Source: Lactobacillus xujianguonis
GTDB taxonomy: Bacteria; Bacillota; Bacilli; Lactobacillales; Lactobacillaceae
NCBI RefSeq assembly: GCF_004009905.1
Contig: NZ_ML136886.1
Span: 1-49,953 of the forward strand
Direction: 5' to 3'
DNA: 49,953 nt
This document shows, in pieces, positions 1-8,342 of the stretch. The notes beneath the pieces are model-generated. The model was not told the DNA's origin and did no database searches. It saw nothing but the letters and a program-made list of their open reading frames with translations. Every line of letters starts with the position of its first letter. Position 1 is the first letter of the stretch. The position numbers and the translations under genes were made by a program.

Positions 1-44
1 TTATTTTTATCTGTTAAAGGTACAATATCGTGTTTATCGTTCAT
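1..44 (-). CDS. 5' end of an unidentified protein, runs off the window
   Basis: Only the first 14 or so codons are inside the window. They read MNDKHDIVPLTDKN from the ATG at 42-44, which has a strong AGGAGG site seven to eight bases upstream. The product cannot be identified. The short polar start could suit a double-glycine leader peptide of a bacteriocin-type precursor or many other proteins, and this is only a guess. Because of the tandem repeat, a second start with the same ribosome binding site lies at 135-137 in the same frame and would make a 31-residue longer form. Confidence 0.5.
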   Translation of the reverse strand, partial: MNDKHDIVPLTDKN

Positions 45-220
45 AAAATTTGCCTCCTCAAAATTGATAAGACAAGTATAGGACGAAAGAAAAGGAGAAG
101 ATAGGTACTTCAGTTTTTGACGCTTACTATCGTTCATAAAATTTGCCTCCTCAAAATTGATAAGACAAGTATAGGACGAAAGAAAAGGAGAAGATAGGTA
201 CTTCAGTTTTTGACGCTTAC
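35..220. repeat. Perfect 93-bp tandem direct repeat
   Basis: Two identical 93-bp units lie head to tail at 35-127 and 128-220, with no mismatch seen. On the minus strand each unit carries a TATACT hexamer, an AGGAGG ribosome binding site and an ATG followed by AACGAT. The unit length is divisible by three and there is no stop in frame, so the upstream ATG (135-137) reads through the first unit into the original start (42-44). That would add 31 codons. A recent duplication is inferred from the perfect identity. Confidence 0.95.
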
Positions 221-265
221 ATTATACGAAAGCATTGTCCTTAAGAGAAATAATTAAGGGCAAAC

Positions 266-309
266 AAAAAGAACAACTCAACTGCTAAAAAAGTTGAATT
301 GTTCTTTTT
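266..309 (-). terminator. Intrinsic terminator of the GH3 glycosidase gene
   Basis: An inverted repeat with arms of about 17 bases (AAAAAGAACAA CTCAAC against GTTGAA TTGTTCTTTTT) around a 10-base loop sits directly after the minus-strand glycosidase stop codon. The U-rich outer arm gives terminator character in both directions. Confidence 0.85.
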
Positions 310-311
310 CA

Positions 312-2018
312 TTATTTACTTTGTAAAACAACTAATAAATCACGATAACCAGAAATCGCAACGTCAATATTCTGCGAACTCTTAGTCAATGGGACTTGAG
401 CACTGAACTTACCGTCCTTACCAACAACAGCGGAGGTAATTTTCTTACCAGTATTGGCATCAAGATAGTTAACAGTTAAAGAACCTTCAGCGCCGCTATC
501 TGGTACTTGCCCAGAAATAGTTGCCTGCGTGTGCTTCTTATTGTAAGAAACTGAATCAAGCAAGAAACTATCAACGCTATTACCAGTTTTAGCTTTTACT
601 GCTAAGTTAACACCCACAAAGTCAGGACTAGTTAAGAAGTAACTTTGAACTTGCGGTTTTTGCGCTAAAGTCAAAGTAAATTTACCCTTGCGATCAGCCT
701 TGACGCTCTTAACAACCTGATTATTGCTGTTATCACGCAAAGTGATTTTGGCATTCTTCTTTGCCTGACCAGCAATGGTTGCTTGACCATTATGATATTT
801 AACACTCTTTAAGCTGAAGAATGACCGCTTATCTGGTTTAACCTTTAAGTCAGCTGCTGATAACAAATGCAACTTGTTTTTCATAGTCAAAATCCGCTTA
901 ACTGAAGCATTGATTTGACTTTCAGAAATTTGCTTCTTCTTCACTGCCTTGGCAATGGCTGCTATCCCACTCCTGTAATTAGCGGACATGATCATATCAT
1001 TGCCTGCCTTAACTGCTAAAACATCAGCATTAACATGGTGCTTCTTAGCGAAGTTCTGAATGGCACCCATTTCCATGGCGTCAGTGACCACTACACCGTT
1101 AAAGTGACAATTTTTACGCAGCAAAGTGTTCATTTTCTTAGATAAAGAAGCTGGATACTTAGGATCAATCTTGTCATAAATGACGTGCGTGACCATGACC
1201 GCATCAGCACCTTTATTAATGCCGACTTTAAATGGCAAAGCATCTTGCTTCAAAATGGCAGCCTTGCTCTTCGTTACATGAGCAAAACCGGTATGGGTAT
1301 CAGCAGCATCCCCATAACCTGGGAAGTGCTTCAAAGTCGCTGCCACATAGTGATCATGTTGCCAAGCTGGCACAACTTGCTTAATATAATCAGCCACGGC
1401 CTTGTAGCTCTTCTTACCCTTGACGCCACCGAAGCCACGTTGATAAATAAAACTCTCCGGATCGTCACTATAATCAGCATCTGGGGCAAAATTCCAGTTA
1501 ATCCCTAATTGATGTAGCAAAGTGGCATTCTTTTTAGCATAATTAACTGCCGCCTTCATGCCGCTACCAGTACTGCTATCTTCTGCATTCTGATATTGCT
1601 CGCGTGGGAACTTAAATTGATCGCCATTTTGCTTCACTAAACCGCTATGAGTTAAACGTGATACTTGGCCACCTTCTTGGTCGATCCCGATTAATAACGG
1701 AATTTTACTGTCTGTTTGATAATTGGCAATTTTATGAGCAAATTGCTTTTGAGTTAAATCAGCTAAATCGGCATCATAAACGATGTAGCCACCCAAGTTG
1801 TACTTCACCGCATCTTTTTCGGCTTGACCCAAATTTTGCGGTGTTCTGGCGATAAACATTTGCCCAATCTTATCATTGAGACTAGCATGTTTAAGATATT
1901 GATTAATTTGACTGTTACTTACTTGTTTACTAGTTTTGGCCCGCACGGTTAAGCTAAAACAACTTGCTAAAGTTGCTCCTGCTACCAGCGCTAAGGCAAT
2001 TTTTCTAAAACGATGCAT
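312..2018 (-). CDS. nagZ: GH3 family beta-N-acetylhexosaminidase-like exported glycosidase
   Basis: This 568-residue protein has a glycoside hydrolase family 3 catalytic domain (about residues 40-385). The NagZ-type loop KHFPGYGDAADTH (about 230-242) carries the His/Asp general acid-base pair, and VVTDAMEMGA (Asp near 312) is the expected nucleophile region. NagZ enzymes cleave N-acetylglucosamine from wall fragments. The N terminus is a signal sequence with a lipobox-like LASC, so it is probably exported and perhaps lipid-anchored. After about residue 400 there are two beta-rich repeats resembling Ig-like adhesion modules, which short cytoplasmic NagZ proteins lack. ATG at 2018 is preferred over an upstream TTG because AAAGGA is seven bases away. 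The exact substrate is not proven. Confidence 0.85.
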   Translation of the reverse strand: MHRFRKIALALVAGATLASCFSLTVRAKTSKQVSNSQINQYLKHASLNDKIGQMFIARTPQNLGQAEKDAVKYNLGGYIVYDADLADLTQKQFAHKIANYQTDSKIPLLIGIDQEGGQVSRLTHSGLVKQNGDQFKFPREQYQNAEDSSTGSGMKAAVNYAKKNATLLHQLGINWNFAPDADYSDDPESFIYQRGFGGVKGKKSYKAVADYIKQVVPAWQHDHYVAATLKHFPGYGDAADTHTGFAHVTKSKAAILKQDALPFKVGINKGADAVMVTHVIYDKIDPKYPASLSKKMNTLLRKNCHFNGVVVTDAMEMGAIQNFAKKHHVNADVLAVKAGNDMIMSANYRSGIAAIAKAVKKKQISESQINASVKRILTMKNKLHLLSAADLKVKPDKRSFFSLKSVKYHNGQATIAGQAKKNAKITLRDNSNNQVVKSVKADRKGKFTLTLAQKPQVQSYFLTSPDFVGVNLAVKAKTGNSVDSFLLDSVSYNKKHTQATISGQVPDSGAEGSLTVNYLDANTGKKITSAVVGKDGKFSAQVPLTKSSQNIDVAISGYRDLLVVLQSK

Positions 2019-2110
2019 CAAAGCGTCCTTTCTGAAATTACAGAATTAGTTTTCCTTCATGATAACAGATAACGTCTTAGAAATAAGCATTGAAACAAAA
2101 TGGTAACAGA

Positions 2111-3352
2111 TTAATCATTAAATTGAATTTTTACTTGTTGGCTATCTTGATCGACATCAAGTAATGACTGGAGATAATTTTTTAATTCTGGCATAGCAGT
2201 CGTCAAAACTTGATAACCTGGTGAGTGGAAAAACTCAGCTTTTTGTTCTGCGCTATAAAAACTATGACCCGTGAAAAAGTTCCAGTGCAGGCGATTGATT
2301 AATTGTTGCGCTAATTGAAGATCATGAGGCGTGGCAAAACGATTAACTGATTTAGCAAGCATTTTTTCGTTACTTTCATTAAAGACGGCTCTTAAATATG
2401 TCCGAAAGTCCGCAGCTGGGATTTTTTCTTTTTCTTCATCAGTTAAACAAGGCATAGCATCAAAGCTATAGTGTTGATACGTCAATTCGCTCGGCGTGAG
2501 ACTAATGACTCCATAACCTTGGTCAGTCATGGCAAAACAAGAACTAGCAACTTCCACACTAGGACAATTCTTTTCCGGTCCAGTAATGTTTGGGGCATGA
2601 ATATGTCCTGAAAAAACAGCTTGAACTTGGTACTTCTTAAATAAAGCCTGCACTTCCTCGGCATTATCCAAGACATAACCACCATGGACCACATCATTAT
2701 GTTGATACAGATTATGGTGCATGAAAAAGAGGACATGTTTCTGCTGCCTTTGCGCATCCTTTAATTCATTTTCAATCCAAGCCAGTTCCGCAGATGGAAT
2801 TCGGCCATTGGTAATCGGATGAGTTAACGAATAACGATCGCCATAGATATTGGAATCGGCCATGATCAGGCGGTAATCTTGATTTAAATTCACACTATAG
2901 GCTAAAGATGATGAATCTTGATGGTAAGCGACTTGATAACTATCCGCAAAAATCTCTTTCCAAGCCTCCTGACTGATTTCATCAACGCGAATTTCGGTTG
3001 CACCTGAGAATTTTCTCGCCCAGCCATCATAAATGTCATGGTTACCTGGTAAAACCAGAAAAGCAATTTGCTGATCAGTCAACGGTTTAAAAATTTCAGC
3101 CAATTTCTCGGCTGAAGCCTTGGCGCCATTAAAAGTTAAATCGCCAGTAATCACCACTGCAGTTGGCTTAGCTGCCACTACTTTTCTAACAAAGGCTTTT
3201 AAAGCTAACTCTTGGTAGACCAAATCCTTACCTGCACTGGTATCCTTCATCCGCTGAAACGCACTACCATCATCATGTAAACTATCCGCAATTAAATGCG
3301 TATCTGAAAGAAGCCAAACTGATGCTTGACGGTCTGATGTTAATTCCTGCAT
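2111..3352 (-). CDS. Calcineurin-like metallophosphoesterase
   Basis: The 413-residue protein carries the full dinuclear-metal signature of the calcineurin-like phosphoesterase family: SDTH near the N terminus, GDLTFNG, PGNHD, a histidine in FFMHHN, and GHIH in the FSGHIHAPN stretch. The family hydrolyses phosphomono- or phosphodiesters, and the substrate cannot be read from the sequence. No signal peptide is visible, so it is probably cytoplasmic. The C-terminal 120 residues are helical and unassigned. The third possible ATG (3352) is chosen because AAGGA lies eight bases upstream, and because a TATAAT at 3381-3386 would put the transcript start downstream of the first ATG. Confidence 0.85.
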   Translation of the reverse strand: MQELTSDRQASVWLLSDTHLIADSLHDDGSAFQRMKDTSAGKDLVYQELALKAFVRKVVAAKPTAVVITGDLTFNGAKASAEKLAEIFKPLTDQQIAFLVLPGNHDIYDGWARKFSGATEIRVDEISQEAWKEIFADSYQVAYHQDSSSLAYSVNLNQDYRLIMADSNIYGDRYSLTHPITNGRIPSAELAWIENELKDAQRQQKHVLFFMHHNLYQHNDVVHGGYVLDNAEEVQALFKKYQVQAVFSGHIHAPNITGPEKNCPSVEVASSCFAMTDQGYGVISLTPSELTYQHYSFDAMPCLTDEEKEKIPAADFRTYLRAVFNESNEKMLAKSVNRFATPHDLQLAQQLINRLHWNFFTGHSFYSAEQKAEFFHSPGYQVLTTAMPELKNYLQSLLDVDQDSQQVKIQFND

Positions 3353-3519
3353 ACACTCCATCCTTTCGTCTAACATTCTAATTATAGTTCACTTTTGTTA
3401 ATTACATGATAGTAGTGCTTCTACAGTTCTGAGCAAAATTACCGTTCTGTCTGTAAAAAGCAGCCAACTTCATAGGTCGTATTGTTAGCCCTTTCATTTT
3501 AAGAGACTATAATAAAAGC

Positions 3520-3702
3520 TGAACTTACTGAGTTTTTTTCTTCAATAGAATTAAATGATAGCTAATGAAATCCTTCTAACGATAGATCAAAACCAACAGA
3601 TAATCCATTTTTGAACATGCGATCAGTAAGTTCACTTTTTGCAACTCACGCCTTGAGTTACCATTCTTTTTAGCGTCCAGATAATTTCTGGGCGCCTTTT
3701 TG
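3520..3702 (+). ncRNA. Candidate structured small RNA or leader RNA
   Basis: The 436-base gap between the phosphoesterase and MFS genes holds ordered structure. A promoter-like pair TTAGCC (3485-3490), 17 bases, TATAAT (3508-3513) is followed by a perfect 12-bp inverted repeat, TGAACTTACTGA at 3520-3531 and its complement at 3623-3634, closing an 92-base loop. Then come a short hairpin AACTCA/TGAGTT (3643-3659) and a terminator-like hairpin GCGTCCAG/CTGGGCGC with a T run (3673-3702). It could be a free small RNA or a riboswitch-type leader of the MFS gene. No known RNA family was recognised. Confidence 0.4.
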
Positions 3703-3747
3703 GTATAACTTTATATTTTCTTAAAACATTAGTAATTCATTATTCTT

Positions 3748-3753
3748 TATAAT
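3748..3753 (+). promoter_or_regulatory. -10 hexamer upstream of the MFS gene
   Basis: TATAAT lies about 35 bases before the MFS start codon and downstream of the terminator-like hairpin at 3673-3702. The transporter could therefore be transcribed independently of the structured RNA. No convincing -35 element was found. Confidence 0.4.
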
Positions 3754-3788
3754 ATAGAAGTTAAATTTTTAGAAAGTTGAGTACAGAA

Positions 3789-5012
3789 ATGAAAACTAAA
3801 AATTCTTTCTATCCTTGGTGGATCTTTATTGTTTGTTGTTTAATTTCGATGATTGGCTTCGGGCTAATCGTAAATACGATCGGCCTTTTCTTTGGCCCGA
3901 TCAGTAGTGAATTCCAGGTTGGTCGTGCAAATGTGGCTTTGATGACTACTTTACAGAATGCCGCTGCCGCAATTGCCTTGATTTTTGCCGGTAAAATCAT
4001 GGAAAAAATCAACTTGCGTTGGTTATTAACTACTTGTTTTGCCTTAATCGCCTTGAGCATGTTAAGTTTGGCCTTTGCCAGCTCCTTGATTCATTTTTAT
4101 CTAGCATGGATCATCATCGGCATCTGTCAGCCCATTGCCATTACCCTGTCCATTCCAGTCTTACTTAGTAAATGGTTCAATCAAAAATTGGGCACGGTTA
4201 TGGGGATTGCCCTGGGACTATCGGCTTTTGGCGGTACGATTTTCAATCCAATTATCGCAGAAATCATTAAACAAACCGGTTGGCGCGGAGGCTTTATTGC
4301 CGAGGCCGCTTTAATGGGGTTAGTATTAACGCCATTAGCCATGTCAATTAAGCCAGCACCAACTGCTAAATATCCTGCTTTCGGCCAAGCTAAAACGGCT
4401 CATCAACAAAAAGTTTTAACAGGATTAACTTTAAAAGATGCTCGTAAAACTACGATCTTTTACGCCCTAGCCTTTGCCATGATTGCCCTGCAATTTGTTT
4501 CTGGCTCGGTGCAACACATTTCAGGACACATCACCAGCTTAGGCATTTCGCCAATTACTGCCGCCACCGTTGTTTCAGGCGTCATGATTGGCGCAGCCAT
4601 TGGCAAAATCTCCATCGGTTATTTGCTAGACCGCTTTAATGCTAAAGTAGTACTATTCCTTTATTCAATCCTTGGCATTATTGGTTGGTCTGGCCAAGCC
4701 ATGCTTAAAGACAGCAAGCTTTTAATCATCAGTGCTTTAATTTTAGGTTTGGGCCAAGGGGTTTGTTTAGTGGCCTTACCATACCTAATCCGCCAAATTT
4801 TTGGTGAAAAAGACTACAGCAATATCTTGTCAGTCATCAATATGCTAGGGGCCTTTGCCATGTCAGCCTCGGTTTACCTAGTTGGTCTCTTCTTTGATCA
4901 GACAGGCTCTTATAACTTAGGTTGGCTGATTAACGCTGCAGCCTATGCCTTGAGTTTCATCGCGCTTATGTTAACGCTGAAGAAAAACATTAATACTAAA
5001 TTTAGAAATTGA
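3789..5012 (+). CDS. MFS transporter, oxalate/formate antiporter-like
   Basis: This hydrophobic protein of 407 residues has about 12 predicted membrane spans and a central polar loop around residues 190-220, as expected for the major facilitator superfamily. The opening spans, with long Gly/Ala-rich helices and no sugar signature, look most like the OFA (monocarboxylate or oxalate:formate) branch. The substrate is unknown. A TTG start four codons upstream is possible but its Shine-Dalgarno would abut the codon, so ATG 3789 is used. It is a single-gene unit that ends at a bidirectional terminator. The structured region upstream could be its leader. Confidence 0.8.
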   Translation: MKTKNSFYPWWIFIVCCLISMIGFGLIVNTIGLFFGPISSEFQVGRANVALMTTLQNAAAAIALIFAGKIMEKINLRWLLTTCFALIALSMLSLAFASSLIHFYLAWIIIGICQPIAITLSIPVLLSKWFNQKLGTVMGIALGLSAFGGTIFNPIIAEIIKQTGWRGGFIAEAALMGLVLTPLAMSIKPAPTAKYPAFGQAKTAHQQKVLTGLTLKDARKTTIFYALAFAMIALQFVSGSVQHISGHITSLGISPITAATVVSGVMIGAAIGKISIGYLLDRFNAKVVLFLYSILGIIGWSGQAMLKDSKLLIISALILGLGQGVCLVALPYLIRQIFGEKDYSNILSVINMLGAFAMSASVYLVGLFFDQTGSYNLGWLINAAAYALSFIALMLTLKKNINTKFRN

Positions 5013-5026
5013 ATTAGCAGAATAAT

Positions 5027-5072
5027 AAAAAGCATCCCTCTGTGAGAAAACCCTCACTGAGGATGCTTTTTT
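5027..5072. terminator. Bidirectional terminator between MFS and deoxyribosyltransferase genes
   Basis: The long inverted repeat AAAAAGCATCC TC / TGAGGATGCTTTTTT, with an inner GTGAG/CTCAC stem, lies between the convergent genes. It has A and T runs on the two sides, so it can serve both. Confidence 0.85.
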
Positions 5073-5079
5073 GCTTGCG

Positions 5080-5583
5080 TTAATAAATACCGTAACCTCT
5101 AACCGGATCAGCTGGACATTCATTGAAATCATAATCAGCTAAACGGTCAAATTCTGTATTGCCATCGATGATGGTTGTCACACCCTGTGCAATCATCAAG
5201 TTCATCTTCTTTTCTTTCTCAGGATGCTCAGTGAATGGGACGAGGACAACTGGTTTATGCATGGCCCGCATGAAGCCAATTTCAAAAGCTGAACCATCAT
5301 CAAGTTGATCCATATCATACAGAAAGACCCCACAGCTGGCATTAACAATCCCTGTTAAATCGTTTTGATAAGTTGCATCGCGCCAAACCATCGAACGAAT
5401 GCCACCAATTTCAGGATTTTCTTCATCAGGATCAGTAAAGCCGGCATCAAATGGGAAAAAGATATGAGCAATGCTAGGATTCTTGGTCAATAATTTCTTA
5501 GCTTTGGCTGCTCTTTCCCGTTGCGCATCGCTGTAAAAAGGTGAACCCAAATAGATTTTACCGGTTGGTACTACTGCTTTCAT
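5080..5583 (-). CDS. ntd: Purine nucleoside 2-deoxyribosyltransferase (type I)
   Basis: This 167-residue enzyme moves 2-deoxyribose between purine bases, feeding the nucleotide salvage on which lactobacilli depend. The start KIYLGSPFYSDAQRERAA, the SMVWRDATYQNDLTG segment and DDGSAFEIGF match the Lactobacillus helveticus purine-specific enzyme. Glu101 lies where the nucleophile is expected, and the protein ends in GYGIY as in the family. The type II enzyme of L. leichmannii is shorter and different. It follows the adenosine deaminase gene by about 40 bases and probably shares its transcript. The start has a GGAGG site eight bases upstream. Confidence 0.93.
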   Translation of the reverse strand: MKAVVPTGKIYLGSPFYSDAQRERAAKAKKLLTKNPSIAHIFFPFDAGFTDPDEENPEIGGIRSMVWRDATYQNDLTGIVNASCGVFLYDMDQLDDGSAFEIGFMRAMHKPVVLVPFTEHPEKEKKMNLMIAQGVTTIIDGNTEFDRLADYDFNECPADPVRGYGIY

Positions 5584-5623
5584 ATTGATTCCTCCATAAA
5601 AAGTTTGTTTTATTCTACCATAT

Positions 5624-6625
5624 CTAGATTAACGATAATAATCTTTCTTTTTCTCTGGCTGAACAAAAGGCAGCGTTAACAGCATTCAGATATAACTGTC
5701 TCTCATCTTGCCGAGTTAAGCCCGTTTTTTCTTCTAATAAATCATATTCATGAGGTAAGTTAATGTTAGAAACGGTCATATCATCTGAATTAAGCGTCAC
5801 CTTCACGCCCTCATGCAGCAAACGTCTAACTGGATAATGATCTAGTTGATCAAAGACTTTGGTATTTAAATTAGACGTGGCACAACATTCTAGCGTAATT
5901 TTGTCTGCAATTAACTTATCTACCAATGCTTGATCTTCAATACAGCGAATCCCATGCCCAATGCGTTTGGCACCTAAAGCCAAAGCTTCTCTAATCGACT
6001 CCGGTCCCATGGCTTCGCCAGCATGAATCGTAAAGGGCACTTGCGCAGCTCGTGCTTCTTGAAAAAGAGCAGCATATTGACGAATCGCAAACTCAAGCAT
6101 TTCCGCACCAGCTAAGTCTAGTCCGCTCACTCCTTGACCCAAAAACTTTTTAGCAATTGTCACTGTTTCCTGATTAGCCTCATCATTGCCTTTTAAGCGC
6201 ATCAAGCATAGTAAAAAAGTGGCATGTAAATCTGGTGAAGATGAACTTTGCTCTTTCTGCCAAATTAAAAACTGGTCTAAGCCGGAAATCACGGCGCGTA
6301 CAACTTCTTCCTGAGTTAATCCTTGCTCAGTATGAAGCTGGGGCGCAAAGCGAATTTCGACGTAGACCAGTCCTTCTCTTTTTAATTTTTTTAGCAGCTC
6401 AAACGTAATTAAGCGCAAGTCAGCAGCCGTTTGCATCAAATTCACGGCAAACGAAAACTTTTCCAAAAATTCATTCAAATCATGGCACTGCGGACTTACT
6501 GACAATTTTTTCCGCAAACTAGCAGCCTCAAGCATTGGCATCTCATGCTTGATCATTAATTCTTTGATTGTGTCAACTGGAACTGAACCATCCAAATGGA
6601 GGTGCAGATCAATCAGTTTTTTCAT
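5624..6625 (-). CDS. add: Adenosine deaminase
   Basis: This protein of 333 residues belongs to the metal-dependent adenosine/adenine deaminase family, which converts adenosine (or deoxyadenosine) to inosine. Zinc-binding and catalytic elements are in order: LHLHLDGS near the N terminus (His8, His10), TIHAGE in the middle, RIGHGIR, and LNSDDMTVSN near the C terminus. ATG 6625 is chosen over a GTG three codons earlier because GGTGG lies five to six bases before it. It is the first gene of a two-gene salvage operon with the deoxyribosyltransferase. An adenine deaminase specificity cannot be excluded. Confidence 0.9.
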   Translation of the reverse strand: MKKLIDLHLHLDGSVPVDTIKELMIKHEMPMLEAASLRKKLSVSPQCHDLNEFLEKFSFAVNLMQTAADLRLITFELLKKLKREGLVYVEIRFAPQLHTEQGLTQEEVVRAVISGLDQFLIWQKEQSSSSPDLHATFLLCLMRLKGNDEANQETVTIAKKFLGQGVSGLDLAGAEMLEFAIRQYAALFQEARAAQVPFTIHAGEAMGPESIREALALGAKRIGHGIRCIEDQALVDKLIADKITLECCATSNLNTKVFDQLDHYPVRRLLHEGVKVTLNSDDMTVSNINLPHEYDLLEEKTGLTRQDERQLYLNAVNAAFCSAREKERLLSLI

Positions 6626-6770
6626 TCTATCCACCCTTTTCCAAAAGATATTAAATTGTTCTTATTCTAGCATATTTTTTGGAAAAGTTAAGTAGAAATT
6701 TTGTTTTTTTAATTAGTTTGAGAAAATTACTTAAATTAGGGATCAATATTGTTCGTCTTTTAAGCAAAAG

Positions 6771-6803
6771 AAAAAGGCTGATCTAATTGATTCAACCTTT
6801 GCT
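6771..6803 (-). terminator. Terminator of the solute-binding protein gene
   Basis: AAAGGTTGA and TCAGCCTTT pair (with G-U) around a short loop on the minus strand and are followed by a T-rich stretch, just downstream of the stop codon. Confidence 0.65.
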
Positions 6804-6816
6804 CTATTTAAACACT

Positions 6817-8118
6817 TTATTGCTTCCAAGCAGCATCAAATTTAGCCTTACCATTGGTAATTGCGCTATTTACATTTTGACCCTTTTGCGCTGCTGAAAG
6901 GATGTTTTGCATAATACTGTTCAATTGAGAATATGCAGCATTGGAGTTCTTTTCAACTGGAACACTGTACAAGTTCCTCATTGCGTCGTGTAACTTAGCT
7001 GGCATCTTGATTTGAGTATTGTTGATGTATGACTTGTCATCAAGAACCTTGTTGTTAACTGGGATGTAACCAGTAGCCATAGCCCACTTAAGTTGACTTG
7101 ATTCAGAAGTTAAGAACTTCATGTACTTGAAGGCAGCTGCTTTTTGCATTGCGGAAGCATGCTTGAACATGTAAATGTCAGTACCTTGTTGCATGGTGTA
7201 TTTACCAGGACGAGCAGCAACATCGTAAGTAAATCTGTTGCCGACACCTTGCTTAACGAAGCCTTCACCGGCAGAAGTACCAATGAACATCGCAACCTTT
7301 TCATTAGCAAATGGACCTGATAAGTAGTGTTCTGAACCAGCTACTCTGAAGTAACCCTTCTTGATACCATCTGCGTAGTAGTTGATGACTTTCTTAGAAG
7401 TAGCACCGCTGAAGTTGATCTTGTCTGAGAAGTTGACGCCTTCATCCTTCATGCCAAGAGTGTAGTAGTTGGATAATGAGTCAAATCCAGCACCAACAAC
7501 CTTGTGGTTACTCTTCTTGTAAATAGTTTCTGAAACTTGCTTCAACTCTTCCATGGTAGTTGGAACTTTCTTGATGCCATACTTCTTAAACATGGTCTTG
7601 TTGTAAGTTAAAGCTTCAATTGACTTGTTAAATGGAATACCATATTGAACACCGTTAATTTTGGCACCGTCTAAAAGTTCAGTTCTAATATCTGATGCTT
7701 TTACGCTACCCCAACCAACATTCTTGTTGTTGATGTATGGCTTTAAGTTAACCAGCATCTTGTTTTGAGCAGCATTCCAAAGCCAGCCTGGATAAGCTTG
7801 GGTAATTGTTGGCAAATTGTTTGGTGATTGCAAAGTTGAGTTGATCTTAGCTTGCAAATCAGTATAAGCACCTTGATTTTCAAGCTTGATGGTGATGTTA
7901 GAATTCTTCTTTTCAAAATCCTTAGTCAAACTTTGCAAAGTCTTTTGTTGGACACCCGTCATCCCATGCCAAAATACAACTGTTGTCTTCTTACTAATCT
8001 TAGCTGGAATCTTGTCACTACTTGATGACGAATTTGACTTATTATTCGAGCAAGCAGCAGTACCGATTAAAGCAAGACCAGCAACAGCAAATGTCATTAA
8101 CTTTTTACCAAGTCTCAT
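6817..8118 (-). CDS. ABC sugar-type extracellular solute-binding lipoprotein
   Basis: The 433-residue lipoprotein begins with a signal peptide and lipobox (IGTAAC), followed by a Ser/Asn-rich linker. The mature part has the family 1 substrate-binding fold, with VVFWHGMTG near the start, a long DFEKKN helix and YPGWLWNA, most like the glycerol-3-phosphate/maltodextrin (UgpB/MalE) group. ATG 8118 follows GGAGG at a good distance, so an upstream GTG at 8163 is rejected. No permease or ATPase genes are adjacent, so it must use components encoded elsewhere. The substrate is undetermined. Confidence 0.88.
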   Translation of the reverse strand: MRLGKKLMTFAVAGLALIGTAACSNNKSNSSSSSDKIPAKISKKTTVVFWHGMTGVQQKTLQSLTKDFEKKNSNITIKLENQGAYTDLQAKINSTLQSPNNLPTITQAYPGWLWNAAQNKMLVNLKPYINNKNVGWGSVKASDIRTELLDGAKINGVQYGIPFNKSIEALTYNKTMFKKYGIKKVPTTMEELKQVSETIYKKSNHKVVGAGFDSLSNYYTLGMKDEGVNFSDKINFSGATSKKVINYYADGIKKGYFRVAGSEHYLSGPFANEKVAMFIGTSAGEGFVKQGVGNRFTYDVAARPGKYTMQQGTDIYMFKHASAMQKAAAFKYMKFLTSESSQLKWAMATGYIPVNNKVLDDKSYINNTQIKMPAKLHDAMRNLYSVPVEKNSNAAYSQLNSIMQNILSAAQKGQNVNSAITNGKAKFDAAWKQ

Positions 8119-8168
8119 GAAAAATCCTCCAAAAAATATTTTCAAAAATTGTTGTTTAGACACTAATT

Positions 8169-8196
8169 ATTGTATCACGTATTTTATTTACTACAA
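8169..8196 (-). promoter_or_regulatory. Promoter of the solute-binding protein gene
   Basis: On the minus strand TTGTAG (8191-8196) and TACAAT (8169-8174) are separated by 16 bases, close to the sigma-70 consensus, about 50 bases before the ATG. This places the transcript start downstream of the alternative GTG codon and supports the start at 8118. Confidence 0.65.
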
Positions 8197-8286
8197 CATC
8201 TTGTATTTTATCTAAAATATGGTATTAGCTAGTCAATTTAGATTTGCAACTTCTAAACTTGCATTATTCAAAAGCTTGCCACATCA

Positions 8287-8326
8287 AAAAAACTGACTTC
8301 GACCCAAAATCGAAATCAGTTTTTGA
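8287..8326 (-). terminator. Terminator of the lipoprotein gene
   Basis: A strong inverted repeat (AAAAACTGA TTTCGA arms around CCAAAA-type loop) lies directly after the minus-strand lipoprotein gene and has T-rich flanks. Confidence 0.8.
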
Positions 8327-8342
8327 AAAATATTTTTATTTT

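Noticed and set aside
3520-3702. 6S RNA
   Set aside because: The closing stem spans only about 115 bases and the central-bubble pattern was not recognised, so it is left as an unassigned structure.
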